The position numbers and the translations under genes were made by a program. This document shows, one piece after another, positions 26,106 to 33,886 of a stretch of DNA of 38,553 nucleotides. Every line of letters begins with the position of its first letter. The stretch's first letter is position 1. The DNA lies in contig CBDUZI010000018.1 in NCBI GenBank assembly GCA_965371665.1, forward strand, positions 1 through 38,553, in the 5' to 3' direction. Below the pieces are notes generated by a model. The model was not told the origin of the DNA and made no database searches. It saw nothing but the letters and a program-made list of their open reading frames with translations. The stretch is from JAUVAV01 sp965371665. Its GTDB lineage: Bacteria; Oederibacteriota; JAAXVQ01; JAUVAV01.

Positions 26106-29000
26106 ATGAGGATAACGATAAAAACCATGGTAGCCTTAATGGTCATGGCAGTTGGTTTAATTGGTTCTGCCAATATGGTTCGGGCCTGGAGCGAGGATTC
26201 GGTTTCAACCAATAGGGAACCAAGAGACGTAAACAATGGTAATAACAGCCGGTCGACCGCCTCTTCGGATAGCGAGCTTACCTCCTTGCCAAATTCGGGC
26301 ACCGGATATCTGTACGGGAGTGACGAGGATTGGTATGATATCGGGAGCAAGTCTTCGTCCAGTCATGAGTTCCTTAAAATCACCATCTCCGGAGTTTCGG
26401 GTGGAGGGGTGGAGATCCAGTTATACACATACGACACCAGCCTGCACTATCAAGGTGCAACCCATAACGAGCGGCCGATCTACTATCTTATTCCAGAATC
26501 CGCAAAAAACTTATACCTTTATGTGAGGGGGTCGGAAAATACCGACTATGCCATTGATATGGAGCTGGTAAATTCCGACCTGATAGCCGGCCAGGTTAAT
26601 TTACTGAATGTCGGTAGTTCCGGCGCGGATAATGTCGGCCTCGGAGCGTGTGATTTTGACGGAAATCAAGTTTCCTGGGGCGGAACCACAAACACGGCAG
26701 GGTGTTATGAAATATATTTTCCCGAAGGTGTGTCAATTTGTAGTTTGTCTGCCGAGCGGGGTTATGACTGGTATGGCGGGCCGCCGCCGCCGGACTGGGC
26801 CTATGGAAAGACCAGGCATTTTTTAAGTTCGCCAATTTCAGGCGACAGCTTCGGCAATGATTTTGATGTTTATCCCGAAGCGGTCATTAGCGGAACCATT
26901 AGCAGCACTGGAACTAATTATGATTTAACCCTTAGAAAGTATTATAACCGCGAAAGGGTGGAGAGTATTTCCGATACGCATACGGCGTATGTTTTCCATA
27001 ATGTTCTGCCGGGAACGTATGTTTTGGAGGCCAAACCCCGGAACGATGGTTATACCGCTTACCAGGCAGATAACATCCGGCCCGTGGATGGACAGACTCT
27101 TACCCATAATATAGTTATAGGTTTGGGTCATACTATTAACGTGACTATAGCTCCACTGCTGTCGCAGGATACCAGGCTGCGCTTAAAGTGGAGAAACCAG
27201 GGAGGACAGATCGGCGGTGGTGAGGCTTATGATGGATATTATAATGAAGACCTGGCAGGCGGAGCAACAACTTATGACATGGAACATGTTCCCAATGGCG
27301 AGTACGAGTTGATCATGGGGGATGCCGGCCCGTCATCCTACCCGGTTGTATTTGTAACCGTAAATAATGGAAACGTGCCTGCGAATTTCATTACTAATTT
27401 TACTGCCAATATCAGCGGAATGATTACTGACAATACGGGCGGCTCTTTTTACGGGGTAACCCTGGCGGCGATGGCCATGGCCCGAGGTTCGACCTCGGTC
27501 GAATATACGCCGATTTATATGGGCGTCGGCTTTACGGATACTGGTTTTACTATGGCAGTACCGGATACAAATTTATATTATGATATGTTGCTTTGTACCG
27601 GAATGGACAGCAGCGGCACGCCCCTGGTAGTGGGGCGCGCTTATGACTGCGTGACTAATACTGCGGATACCAATATTACTATTGAGCCTAATGGAAACTC
27701 GGTTTATGGTTCGGTCGCACATAGCAGTAATCATTCCCTGGCAGGATTGATAGACAACCAGATTTTTTTCGCTATTACCCGGGTGCTAGGCGGAATGGAT
27801 CGTTTTTACGATATGGCAATGCCGTCGGCGGGATACTCCACCGCGCCGCATATGGACGGCATTCCGAATACTCCCTACGCCATCAGTATTTCCGGCTCGG
27901 CTGCCTATCTGCTGGATAATAACGCCGCCCGAACCATGACCGGAAGTAATGAACAAGTGAATTTTATTTTTAATACGGATAATGCCCAGGATCCGGCCAG
28001 TGTATCAATATATAATCTGGAACCGGTGCCGCAAAGCGTATCCCTGGATCTTCGCCCGGTTATTCAGGCCAGACTTTGGGATAATTATATGGGCTCCGGA
28101 GTGGATAGCGGAAGCATAAGTGTAAGACTGGATGGCTCCGTGGTAACTCATCAGATTAATATGGGGCCGGAGAATGAATACACTGTGAGTTTCCAGCCGG
28201 CATCGGATCTTTCGCCGGGAAGTAATCCTCACGTGGTAATTATTACGGCTAACGACCAATCCACTACCTCGCCGGCTTTGCCCACGGCCGTGGTAACCTG
28301 GGAATTCGATGTGCCAACCTATACTCCAACCATGACGCCTACTTGCACGCCGACTCAGACGCTGACTTCTACGCAGACTCCGGTTTACTCGCCTACGAAT
28401 TCACCTACCATAACGCCGACCCCAACCATTACTCTGACTTTGACCAATTCCGCAACCTATACCGCGACGCCGACTGTGACGCCAACCCTGACCAATTCCG
28501 CGACCTATACCGTGACGCCGACCGTGACGCCGTCTCCGACTAATTCACCGACCGGAACGTTTACCTCGACGAGTACGGTCACGTCGACCTTTACCAGTTC
28601 GCCGACCATAACCGTAACCTCGACCATAACTCCGACTTCCACCATAACCCCGACTTATACCGTCTCGCCGACCCGGTCAGCCACCGCTACTATTACGCCG
28701 ACTTCCACACCGCGTACTTTTACTGAATCCGTAGTGGATCGCAACTGGTTTAACCCTGATCAGGGCGGTGTCTTGAGTCTGCATCTGGGACAAATTCCGG
28801 AAGGGGAGCAGGTAACTATCAAGGCATATAATTCCGCCGGCGTACTGGTTAGAACACTGGCAAGCAATCAAGCCAGACCGGAAGTTGTTTCCTGGGACGG
28901 TAAGAATTCCAGAGGCCAAACCGTGGCATCCGGAGTTTATTATATCCGGGTGGAATCCAGTTCCATGCATAAAACTTTTAGAATAGCTATAATCCGCTAA
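26106..29000 (+). CDS. Large secreted protein with PPC-like domain, Thr-Pro stalk and FlgD-like C-terminus
   Basis: The protein has 964 residues from the ATG at 26106, chosen because AGGAGG ends 9 bases before it. A signal peptide covers about 1-28 (VALMVMAVGLIGSANMVRAW). Residues about 65-160 resemble a bacterial pre-peptidase C-terminal domain (GSDEDWYDI, LYVRGSENTDYAIDMEL). Residues about 160-640 contain several carboxypeptidase-regulatory-like beta-sandwiches (ISGTISSTG, LPGTYVLEAKP, ISGMITDNTG). About 640-735 is an Ig-like domain; about 738-873 is a Thr-Pro stalk. The C-terminus (about 876-964) is FlgD-like: NWFNPDQGG, VTIKAYNSAGVLVRTL, WDGKNSRGQTVASGVYYIRV. A PorV-like gene follows after 14 bases. 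Probably displayed on the cell surface; no enzymatic motif seen. Confidence 0.8.
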   Translation: MRITIKTMVALMVMAVGLIGSANMVRAWSEDSVSTNREPRDVNNGNNSRSTASSDSELTSLPNSGTGYLYGSDEDWYDIGSKSSSSHEFLKITISGVSGGGVEIQLYTYDTSLHYQGATHNERPIYYLIPESAKNLYLYVRGSENTDYAIDMELVNSDLIAGQVNLLNVGSSGADNVGLGACDFDGNQVSWGGTTNTAGCYEIYFPEGVSICSLSAERGYDWYGGPPPPDWAYGKTRHFLSSPISGDSFGNDFDVYPEAVISGTISSTGTNYDLTLRKYYNRERVESISDTHTAYVFHNVLPGTYVLEAKPRNDGYTAYQADNIRPVDGQTLTHNIVIGLGHTINVTIAPLLSQDTRLRLKWRNQGGQIGGGEAYDGYYNEDLAGGATTYDMEHVPNGEYELIMGDAGPSSYPVVFVTVNNGNVPANFITNFTANISGMITDNTGGSFYGVTLAAMAMARGSTSVEYTPIYMGVGFTDTGFTMAVPDTNLYYDMLLCTGMDSSGTPLVVGRAYDCVTNTADTNITIEPNGNSVYGSVAHSSNHSLAGLIDNQIFFAITRVLGGMDRFYDMAMPSAGYSTAPHMDGIPNTPYAISISGSAAYLLDNNAARTMTGSNEQVNFIFNTDNAQDPASVSIYNLEPVPQSVSLDLRPVIQARLWDNYMGSGVDSGSISVRLDGSVVTHQINMGPENEYTVSFQPASDLSPGSNPHVVIITANDQSTTSPALPTAVVTWEFDVPTYTPTMTPTCTPTQTLTSTQTPVYSPTNSPTITPTPTITLTLTNSATYTATPTVTPTLTNSATYTVTPTVTPSPTNSPTGTFTSTSTVTSTFTSSPTITVTSTITPTSTITPTYTVSPTRSATATITPTSTPRTFTESVVDRNWFNPDQGGVLSLHLGQIPEGEQVTIKAYNSAGVLVRTLASNQARPEVVSWDGKNSRGQTVASGVYYIRVESSSMHKTFRIAIIR

Positions 29001-29014
29001 AGGAGGCAAGGAAC

Positions 29015-29941
29015 ATGAAACGATTAATTATCTTTGCAATCAGTTTAATATGCTGCCTAATACCAATGAGAGGCTTGAGGGCGGATTCCGGGACCACGGC
29101 CCTGCCGTTTTTAAATTCTCCGGTCGGTGCCCGGGCCATGGCACTCTCCGGCGCGACCGACGCTCTGGTTGACGGGGCCTATGGTATTTTCGGGAATCCG
29201 GCCGGCCTGGCTCTTTTGGATAAGGGATATGGCAGCTTTACCCACCAGGCCGGAATCGCGGAAGTAAGCGCGGAAGTCATAGGCCTGGCTTATCCCCTGC
29301 CCGAAGTAATAACACTGGGACTGGGAGTGATCTATCGCGGCCAGGCGGACATTGATAATAATGTTCCAGGGCATGACCCTTTAAAAGTCCATGATTTAAT
29401 GGTATGCCTGGCTGCGGGTAAAAATTATCAAAAAATCATCTCTTTCGGCGGTGCTCTTAAAATTATTAATTCCACGCTGGGTGAATACTCGGCCAATGCT
29501 CTGGCCGTTGATATCGGGGTGCAGTATCACGCTCATTCCATGCTTGATATAGGATTAAACCTGAAGAATGTCGGCGGAGGTATAAAATATATAGAGCATA
29601 CCGATGCCTTACCCACTGTTCTGAGCGCTTCGGCCGGCGTACAGACCGAGATCCAAACCGGGCATACTTTGGCCGGCGGGCTGGATCTTAATTACGGGCT
29701 TAATGACTCGGCTTTTCTGACTGAAATCGGGGCGGAATACACCTATCAAAAAACTGCCAGCCTGCGCCTGGGATACTCTCTGGGAGAGGAAAGCCTTAAC
29801 GCTATTACCGTGGGCGCCGGCATTGGTTTGGAAATTAACGGCTTGAATTACCGGTTGGATTATGCCCTGGCGCCCAAACTCTGGGACGGACTGGCCCAGA
29901 GCGAGGCTGAGCATACCATTACTCTGGGGATTGCGTTTTAA
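29015..29941 (+). CDS. PorV/PorQ-family outer-membrane protein
   Basis: The protein has 308 residues: signal peptide to about 24, then SGTTALPFLNSPVGARAMALSGA, GIFGNPAGLALL and a series of amphipathic strands ending in EAEHTITLGIAF with a terminal Phe, as usual for barrel proteins. AGGAGG precedes the ATG, and the gene lies 14 bases after the large secreted protein, clearly in one transcript. Like the pair at 1323-4293, it couples a FlgD-domain secreted protein with a PorV-like barrel. By analogy with type IX secretion it might receive or anchor that cargo. Confidence 0.85.
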   Translation: MKRLIIFAISLICCLIPMRGLRADSGTTALPFLNSPVGARAMALSGATDALVDGAYGIFGNPAGLALLDKGYGSFTHQAGIAEVSAEVIGLAYPLPEVITLGLGVIYRGQADIDNNVPGHDPLKVHDLMVCLAAGKNYQKIISFGGALKIINSTLGEYSANALAVDIGVQYHAHSMLDIGLNLKNVGGGIKYIEHTDALPTVLSASAGVQTEIQTGHTLAGGLDLNYGLNDSAFLTEIGAEYTYQKTASLRLGYSLGEESLNAITVGAGIGLEINGLNYRLDYALAPKLWDGLAQSEAEHTITLGIAF

Positions 29942-29960
29942 AGGTATTTCTCAGAAAGTG

Positions 29961-29983
29961 TAACTAGTTTCTGTTGCGGAAAG
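29961..29983. repeat. Family C terminal fragment
   Basis: TAACTAGTTTCTGTTGCGGA plus AAG is nearly the reverse complement of the right end of the family C element at 4467-4490. Only the end is present, so this is a remnant. Confidence 0.6.
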
Positions 29984-30031
29984 AGTAAATTCTCCTACCT
30001 CAGGATTTGTCTGATTAGAGGAGATTACTAT

Positions 30032-31105
30032 ATGGCGAAAAAGATGATTAAACATGAAAACAAGCGTTCGGCCAAAAAGACGCCTATGAAAAAACCGGAC
30101 ATTCTTATTAAAGATATCCGTCAGATGATTGAAGAAGCGCGGCGCGCTGTTGCTGTCACGGTTAACGTCGCGCTGACCATACTTTACTGGCAGATCGGCA
30201 AGCGGATTAAGGATGAAATACTGCAAGGGAATCGAGCGGAATACGGTCAAGAAATTGTTGCGACACTGTCGGCACAATTAACCAGAGATTATGGTAAAGG
30301 TTTCACGCGGTTTAATCTTGCGCGAATGTTACAGTTTGCGGAGTATTTTCCAGATAAGAAGATTGTTGCGACGTTGTCGCAACAATTAAGTTGGAGTCAT
30401 TTTGTCGAAATTTTTCCAATAAAGGACCAACTTGCCCGTGATTTCTATTCTGAGATGTGTCGCATAGAGCGATGGAGTGTTCGGACATTGCGCAAAAAAA
30501 TCGAAACCATGCTGTTTGAACGGACAGCGCTTTCCAAAAAACCTGATTCACTTATTAAATTGGAATTAAAAAAGTTGCGCGAGGAAGATAAACTCACGCC
30601 TGATCTTGTGTTCAGAGACCCATATTTTCTGGATTTCCTTGGACTTGAGGGCGCATATCAGGAAAAAGACCTGGAAGCGGCTATCTTGCGTGAATTAGAA
30701 GCTTTTATTTTGGAATTAGGTGTTGGCTTTACCTTTGTTGAACGACAAAAGCGCATGATTATCGACGGAGAGGATTTTTATCTTGATTTGCTGTTTTATC
30801 ACCGTAATTTGCGCCGACTTATTGCCATTGAATTGAAACTGGGAAATTTCAAGCCGGATTATAAGGGGCAGATGGAGTTATATTTACGCTGGCTTAATAA
30901 GTATGAGCGCAAGCCGGGTGAAGACTGTCCGGTGGGGCTCATTTTATGCGCGGGAAAATCACATGAGCGGATTGAACTTCTGGAATTGGGCCGGGCCGGT
31001 ATTCGTGTGGCTGAATATATGACTGAGCTTCTACCGAAAGATATTTTAAAGAAGAAATTTCACGAATCTATCCGGCGCGCCCGTCTGCGTTTTGAGAATA
31101 GGTAG
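30032..31105 (+). CDS. YhcG/DUF1016-family PD-(D/E)XK nuclease
   Basis: The protein has 357 residues. The N-terminal helical domain (about 25-170) shows the family's LYWQIGKRI, TRDYGKGFTRFNLARM, LSWSHFVE and ERWSVRTLRKKI. The C-terminal domain (about 190-340) has the nuclease core: FTFVERQKRMIIDGEDFYLDLLFYHRNL and AIELKLGNFKPDYKGQM, giving Asp...Glu-x-Lys. The family is found in accessory and defence regions; the target is not well defined. AGAGGAG precedes the ATG. No antitoxin or partner gene is adjacent. Frame intact. Confidence 0.9.
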   Translation: MAKKMIKHENKRSAKKTPMKKPDILIKDIRQMIEEARRAVAVTVNVALTILYWQIGKRIKDEILQGNRAEYGQEIVATLSAQLTRDYGKGFTRFNLARMLQFAEYFPDKKIVATLSQQLSWSHFVEIFPIKDQLARDFYSEMCRIERWSVRTLRKKIETMLFERTALSKKPDSLIKLELKKLREEDKLTPDLVFRDPYFLDFLGLEGAYQEKDLEAAILRELEAFILELGVGFTFVERQKRMIIDGEDFYLDLLFYHRNLRRLIAIELKLGNFKPDYKGQMELYLRWLNKYERKPGEDCPVGLILCAGKSHERIELLELGRAGIRVAEYMTELLPKDILKKKFHESIRRARLRFENR

Positions 31106-31142
31106 CTTTGCCTGCGGCCAGCCGACAGGGTAAGCGGCTGAT

Positions 31143-31739
31143 TCAGAAAGCGCAGCCGACATATATACCACCTCCGACTATATAGAGCAGTGCCAGCAGA
31201 GAAGAAGCGTCCGGAGCTTCCGCAAAAGCATAGCCGGCGTCTCCAAAGAGTCCGATGACAACCGCGTTGCCGATAATAAATTTATAACCTAGTTCCAGAT
31301 GGGCTGTGCCCAGGGAAAGATTAGTGTCACACGGTTCCTCATTATGAGCACGGTCCTCATAAGTACCGTTAAAACCGATAAAATCAAATCTGGGACCAAT
31401 ATGCAAACCCCTGGGCGCATGCCCGAAAGGATAGAGCCGCGCCGAGATGCCGGCGCCGTAACCATTAACTTTGTAAATCCAGTCGTAATCATCTCCTGGT
31501 TCGTCGTTTTTTCCGCCTTTCCATTCCCAATCGAGCACCAGATTGGCTCTTATGCCCAATCCAAAATGATCGCTTAAAGCGATTTCATACTCAGGGCCGT
31601 AATTTCCACTGGCCAAACCCATGGCATTGAACATAATGGCATTTTGGGGGGAAGAGGCATGAATAGTAAAAGGTGAGCAAATAAGGAAAAAGACAAGAAA
31701 AATCAGGTTTTTTTTAGATGAGAAGAACGGGATACGCAT
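31143..31739 (-). CDS. Small outer-membrane beta-barrel protein
   Basis: The protein has 198 residues from the ATG at 31739. The open frame extends to a TTG at 31757, but that lies in the GGAGG ribosome site (complement of 31751-31755), so 31739 is the start. A signal peptide covers about 1-29 (NLIFLVFFLICSPFTIHAS). Alternating strands follow (YGPEYEIALSDHFGLGIRANLVLDW, GAGISARLYPFG, LHIGPRFDFIGF, HLELGYKFIIG) and the end is GGGIYVGCAF. It looks like a small barrel of the OmpA/OmpW-like size class, but no named family is recognised. It is the only minus-strand gene supported in the window and has its own promoter. Confidence 0.7.
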   Translation of the reverse strand: MRIPFFSSKKNLIFLVFFLICSPFTIHASSPQNAIMFNAMGLASGNYGPEYEIALSDHFGLGIRANLVLDWEWKGGKNDEPGDDYDWIYKVNGYGAGISARLYPFGHAPRGLHIGPRFDFIGFNGTYEDRAHNEEPCDTNLSLGTAHLELGYKFIIGNAVVIGLFGDAGYAFAEAPDASSLLALLYIVGGGIYVGCAF

Positions 31740-31783
31740 TTTTACAAATACCTCCAAAAGAAAGAGAGTAAGTTAAATAACAT

Positions 31784-31828
31784 TGTATACATTAGTATAC
31801 ATTATAATGTGCATTTTATTAAAAGCAA
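31784..31828 (-). promoter_or_regulatory. Promoter with operator-like palindrome for the minus-strand barrel gene
   Basis: Read on the minus strand: TTGCTT (complement of 31823-31828), 16 bases, then TATAAT (complement of 31801-31806). Directly downstream lies the inverted repeat TGTATAC-ATTA-GTATACA (31784-31801), overlapping the -10 by one base. A repressor bound there would block initiation. About 45 bases separate it from the start codon. Confidence 0.65.
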
Positions 31829-31867
31829 GTCCTAAATTAGCAATATTGCAACATGTCAGTTAAGGGT

Positions 31868-32030
31868 TAATTAGTATCTGCTGAGGAAAGGTTGTTTTAT
31901 AGAAGGGATGTCATACCCGAATGATTGTTATATTTCGGTAAGGGCGGGTTTTAAACCCGCCCTTACAATTAATTCTTTGGAAATCAAAGCCGCTGGATTC
32001 CGGCTAAAATCATGCCGGAATGACAAAACA
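31868..32030. repeat. Family C palindromic element, right end missing
   Basis: It begins TTAGTATCTGCTGAGGAAAG, shares GTCATACCCGAATGATTG with 4291-4490, and contains a perfect 29-bp palindrome at 31938-31966 (half-site GTAAGGGCGGGTTTT). It ends after ATGCCGGAATGACAAAACA without the right terminal arm. The gap 31740-32272 holds this, the two promoters and the smc remnant; no gene is seen. Confidence 0.75.
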
Positions 32031-32104
32031 TAAATTCAAAGTATTTTTAAAACACGATACTGGTAAATTACCTGAATTAATGGATTTTTTTATATTACTT
32101 CCTC

Positions 32105-32133
32105 TTGACAGCCAGGTTTTCAGGGTGTATATT
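32105..32133 (+). promoter_or_regulatory. Sigma70-type promoter, probably the ancestral smc promoter
   Basis: TTGACA at 32105-32110 and TATATT at 32128-32133 are spaced by 17 bases. The smc-like leader remnant starts 20 bases downstream. The promoter now stands before the methyltransferase gene, and no comparable promoter is seen between the broken endonuclease and smc. Confidence 0.7.
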
Positions 32134-32152
32134 CACCACAATATATAGTAGT

Positions 32153-32263
32153 GATAAATACGAGCAAATACCAGGGAGATGATAAAGTGTATTCCTCCTT
32201 GACCGTGAATCCGGCATTACCGCGATTGTTGGTCATAATGACTGTGGTAAAAAATCAAATGGA
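32153..32263 (+). pseudogene. Degraded duplicate of the smc leader and 5' end
   Basis: Bases 32154-32193 are identical over 40 positions to 33854-33893, the smc leader, ribosome site and start codon. A 45-base deletion follows relative to smc. Then 32194 to about 32263 aligns with 33939 to about 34010, including the identical run GGCATTACCGCGATTGT and the decayed Walker A codons. It is too short and mutated to encode anything. It marks the left side of the restriction-modification insertion. Confidence 0.88.
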
Positions 32264-32272
32264 TGTTAATTT

Positions 32273-33226
32273 ATGAAATCTAACTTAAATATTGCCAGAC
32301 AATTTGATTTGAAAGAAAAAATAGTTCTTTTTAATGGTGATTGCATAGATTTAATGCGGCAAATACCGGATAAATCGATTCAATTAGTGGTTACTTCTCC
32401 GCCTTATAATATTGGTAAAGAATATGAAAAAAAATCTAATCTCGATAAATATATTGAGCTGCAAGCACGAGTTATTAAAGAATGTGAGCGGGTTTTAACC
32501 GATGACGGCAGCATCTGCTGGCAGGTCGGTAATTTTATTAATAATAGTTCAATCATTCCGCTTGATATAATGTTATATCCGATATTTAGTGATTTGAATT
32601 TAGTAATGAGAAATCGGATTATCTGGCATTTTGAGCATGGATTGCATTGTAAAAAAAGATTTTCCGGAAGATACGAAATAATAATATGGTTGACCAGGAA
32701 AACTAATAATTATATTTTTAAATTGGATAGTGTTAGAGTGCCCCAAAAATATCCTGCGAAGAAATATTTTAAAGGGCCTAAAGCCGGCCAATATTCGTGT
32801 CATCCGCTTGGGAAAAATCCCGGAGATATTTGGGATATCCCTAATGTAAAAAACAATCATGTTGAAAAAACCGGTCATCCTTGTCAATTTCCGGTGGAAT
32901 TAATTGAAAGACTTATTTTATCTATGACTAATGAAAATGACAGGGTTTTAGATCCATTTTTAGGGACAGGTACAACCATAATCGCTGCCATACTTAATAA
33001 TCGACGCGGAATCGGCGCTGAAATTGAAAAAAAATATGTAGAAATAGCAAAACAAAGAATAGAAAAAGCCATTGCCGGAAATTTAAAAACCCGGCCGATG
33101 AATAAACCGATTTATGATCCGGTATTGGCTAAAAACAAATTGGAACCGACTGGTTATTATAATCATAGGAAATCTCAATTAAAATTGCTTGAAAAAAATG
33201 GGGAATATAACCGTGCGAATAGTTGA
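32273..33226 (+). CDS. N4-cytosine-type DNA methyltransferase, partner of a BglII/BstYI-type enzyme
   Basis: The protein has 317 residues. It is beta-class: catalytic VTSPPYNIGKEY (S42-P-P-Y45) first, then GHPCQFPVELIERLI and the AdoMet site LDPFLGTGTT (from D227) near the C-terminus. SPPY usually marks cytosine-N4 methylases, as in BglII/BstYI systems. Its 3' end overlaps the start of the broken endonuclease by 29 bases. The frame is intact, so methylation probably persists without restriction. Codon use is AT-rich compared with smc. Target inferred as an RGATCY-like site from the partner. Confidence 0.88.
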   Translation: MKSNLNIARQFDLKEKIVLFNGDCIDLMRQIPDKSIQLVVTSPPYNIGKEYEKKSNLDKYIELQARVIKECERVLTDDGSICWQVGNFINNSSIIPLDIMLYPIFSDLNLVMRNRIIWHFEHGLHCKKRFSGRYEIIIWLTRKTNNYIFKLDSVRVPQKYPAKKYFKGPKAGQYSCHPLGKNPGDIWDIPNVKNNHVEKTGHPCQFPVELIERLILSMTNENDRVLDPFLGTGTTIIAAILNNRRGIGAEIEKKYVEIAKQRIEKAIAGNLKTRPMNKPIYDPVLAKNKLEPTGYYNHRKSQLKLLEKNGEYNRANS

Positions 33227-33664
33227 GCAATATTCACACTTAAATGGTTTGGAGTTTATTCTGGTACATAAAAAAAAATTATGGAAAGAAATTAATGATG
33301 TAATAGAAAAAGTCGACGGAAATGATTGTAAGACAAAGGTATCAAAGGAAAAAACGATGCCGGGGCGTAAACTTTCGCCAAAGCCATTTCCAGCTATAAT
33401 CAAACAGACTTTGTTAAAGATAGATTGGCAATAGAGGTTCAATTTGGCAAATATTCATTTGTGGCTTATGATTTATTTGTTAAACATCTGGCTTTTTTTA
33501 TTGGAGATCAAATTGATGTTGGAATTGAAATACTGCCCATGAAATCATTACAGGAACATATGAGTTCGGGTGTTGCTTATTATGAAGGCGAACTATACAA
33601 TGTTATTCGCCAGGGTAGGGGAGTTCCTGCGGTTCCCCTGGTGATTATAGGTATCGATGTTTGA
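33198..33664 (+). pseudogene. Broken BglII/BstYI-family restriction endonuclease
   Basis: The frame from 33198 encodes VRIVEQYSHLNGLEFILVHK and continues to ...TMPGRKLSP, matching the family N-terminus. It then runs out of register and stops near 33434. The C-terminal half is in another frame: YNQTDFVKDRLAIEVQFGKY from about 33393, then IDVGIEILPMKSL, YYEGELYNVIRQGRG and PAVPLVIIGI to 33664. The catalytic Asp and Glu-x-Gln of the family (TDFVKDRLAIEVQ) survive, but roughly 50 residues between the halves are missing and the frames differ. The gene is therefore inactivated by deletion plus frameshift, unless the sequence contains an assembly error. Confidence 0.87.
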
Positions 33665-33682
33665 GTTACATTAAAGTATTGG

Positions 33683-33851
33683 CTAGGAGCCTGTCGGACT
33701 TAGGCACAAAATCGGATTTTGAGCACTCTTCCCCCTTTGAAAAAGGGGGATTGAGGGGGATTTTGCATATGAAAGCGGGCGTTTTATTGATTAAATCCCC
33801 CTGCCCCCTTTACAAAAGGGGGAGAATGACTCAAGTCCGACAGGCTCCTAG
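33683..33851. repeat. Family A palindromic element, complete copy with terminal inverted repeats
   Basis: A 169-bp element bounded by CTAGGAGCCTGTCGGACTT and its exact complement AAGTCCGACAGGCTCCTAG. Inside are CCCCCTTTGAAAAAGGGGG and CCCCCTTTACAAAAGGGGG hairpins. Its right edge lies directly at the point where the smc leader duplication begins (TAGTTATAAATAC against TAGTGATAAATAC at 32148). It has MITE-like architecture without coding capacity; a 73-codon frame across it is rejected. Confidence 0.85.
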
Positions 33852-33886
33852 TTATAAATACGAGCAAATACCAGGGAGATGATAAA

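Noticed and set aside
30230..30400. Similar VATLSAQL and VATLSQQL segments in the YhcG-type nuclease as a sign of duplication
   Set aside because: Both segments are normal conserved parts of the DUF1016 N-terminal domain.
33661..33882. 73-codon frame upstream of smc
   Set aside because: It reads through family A element sequence and has no recognisable protein feature.
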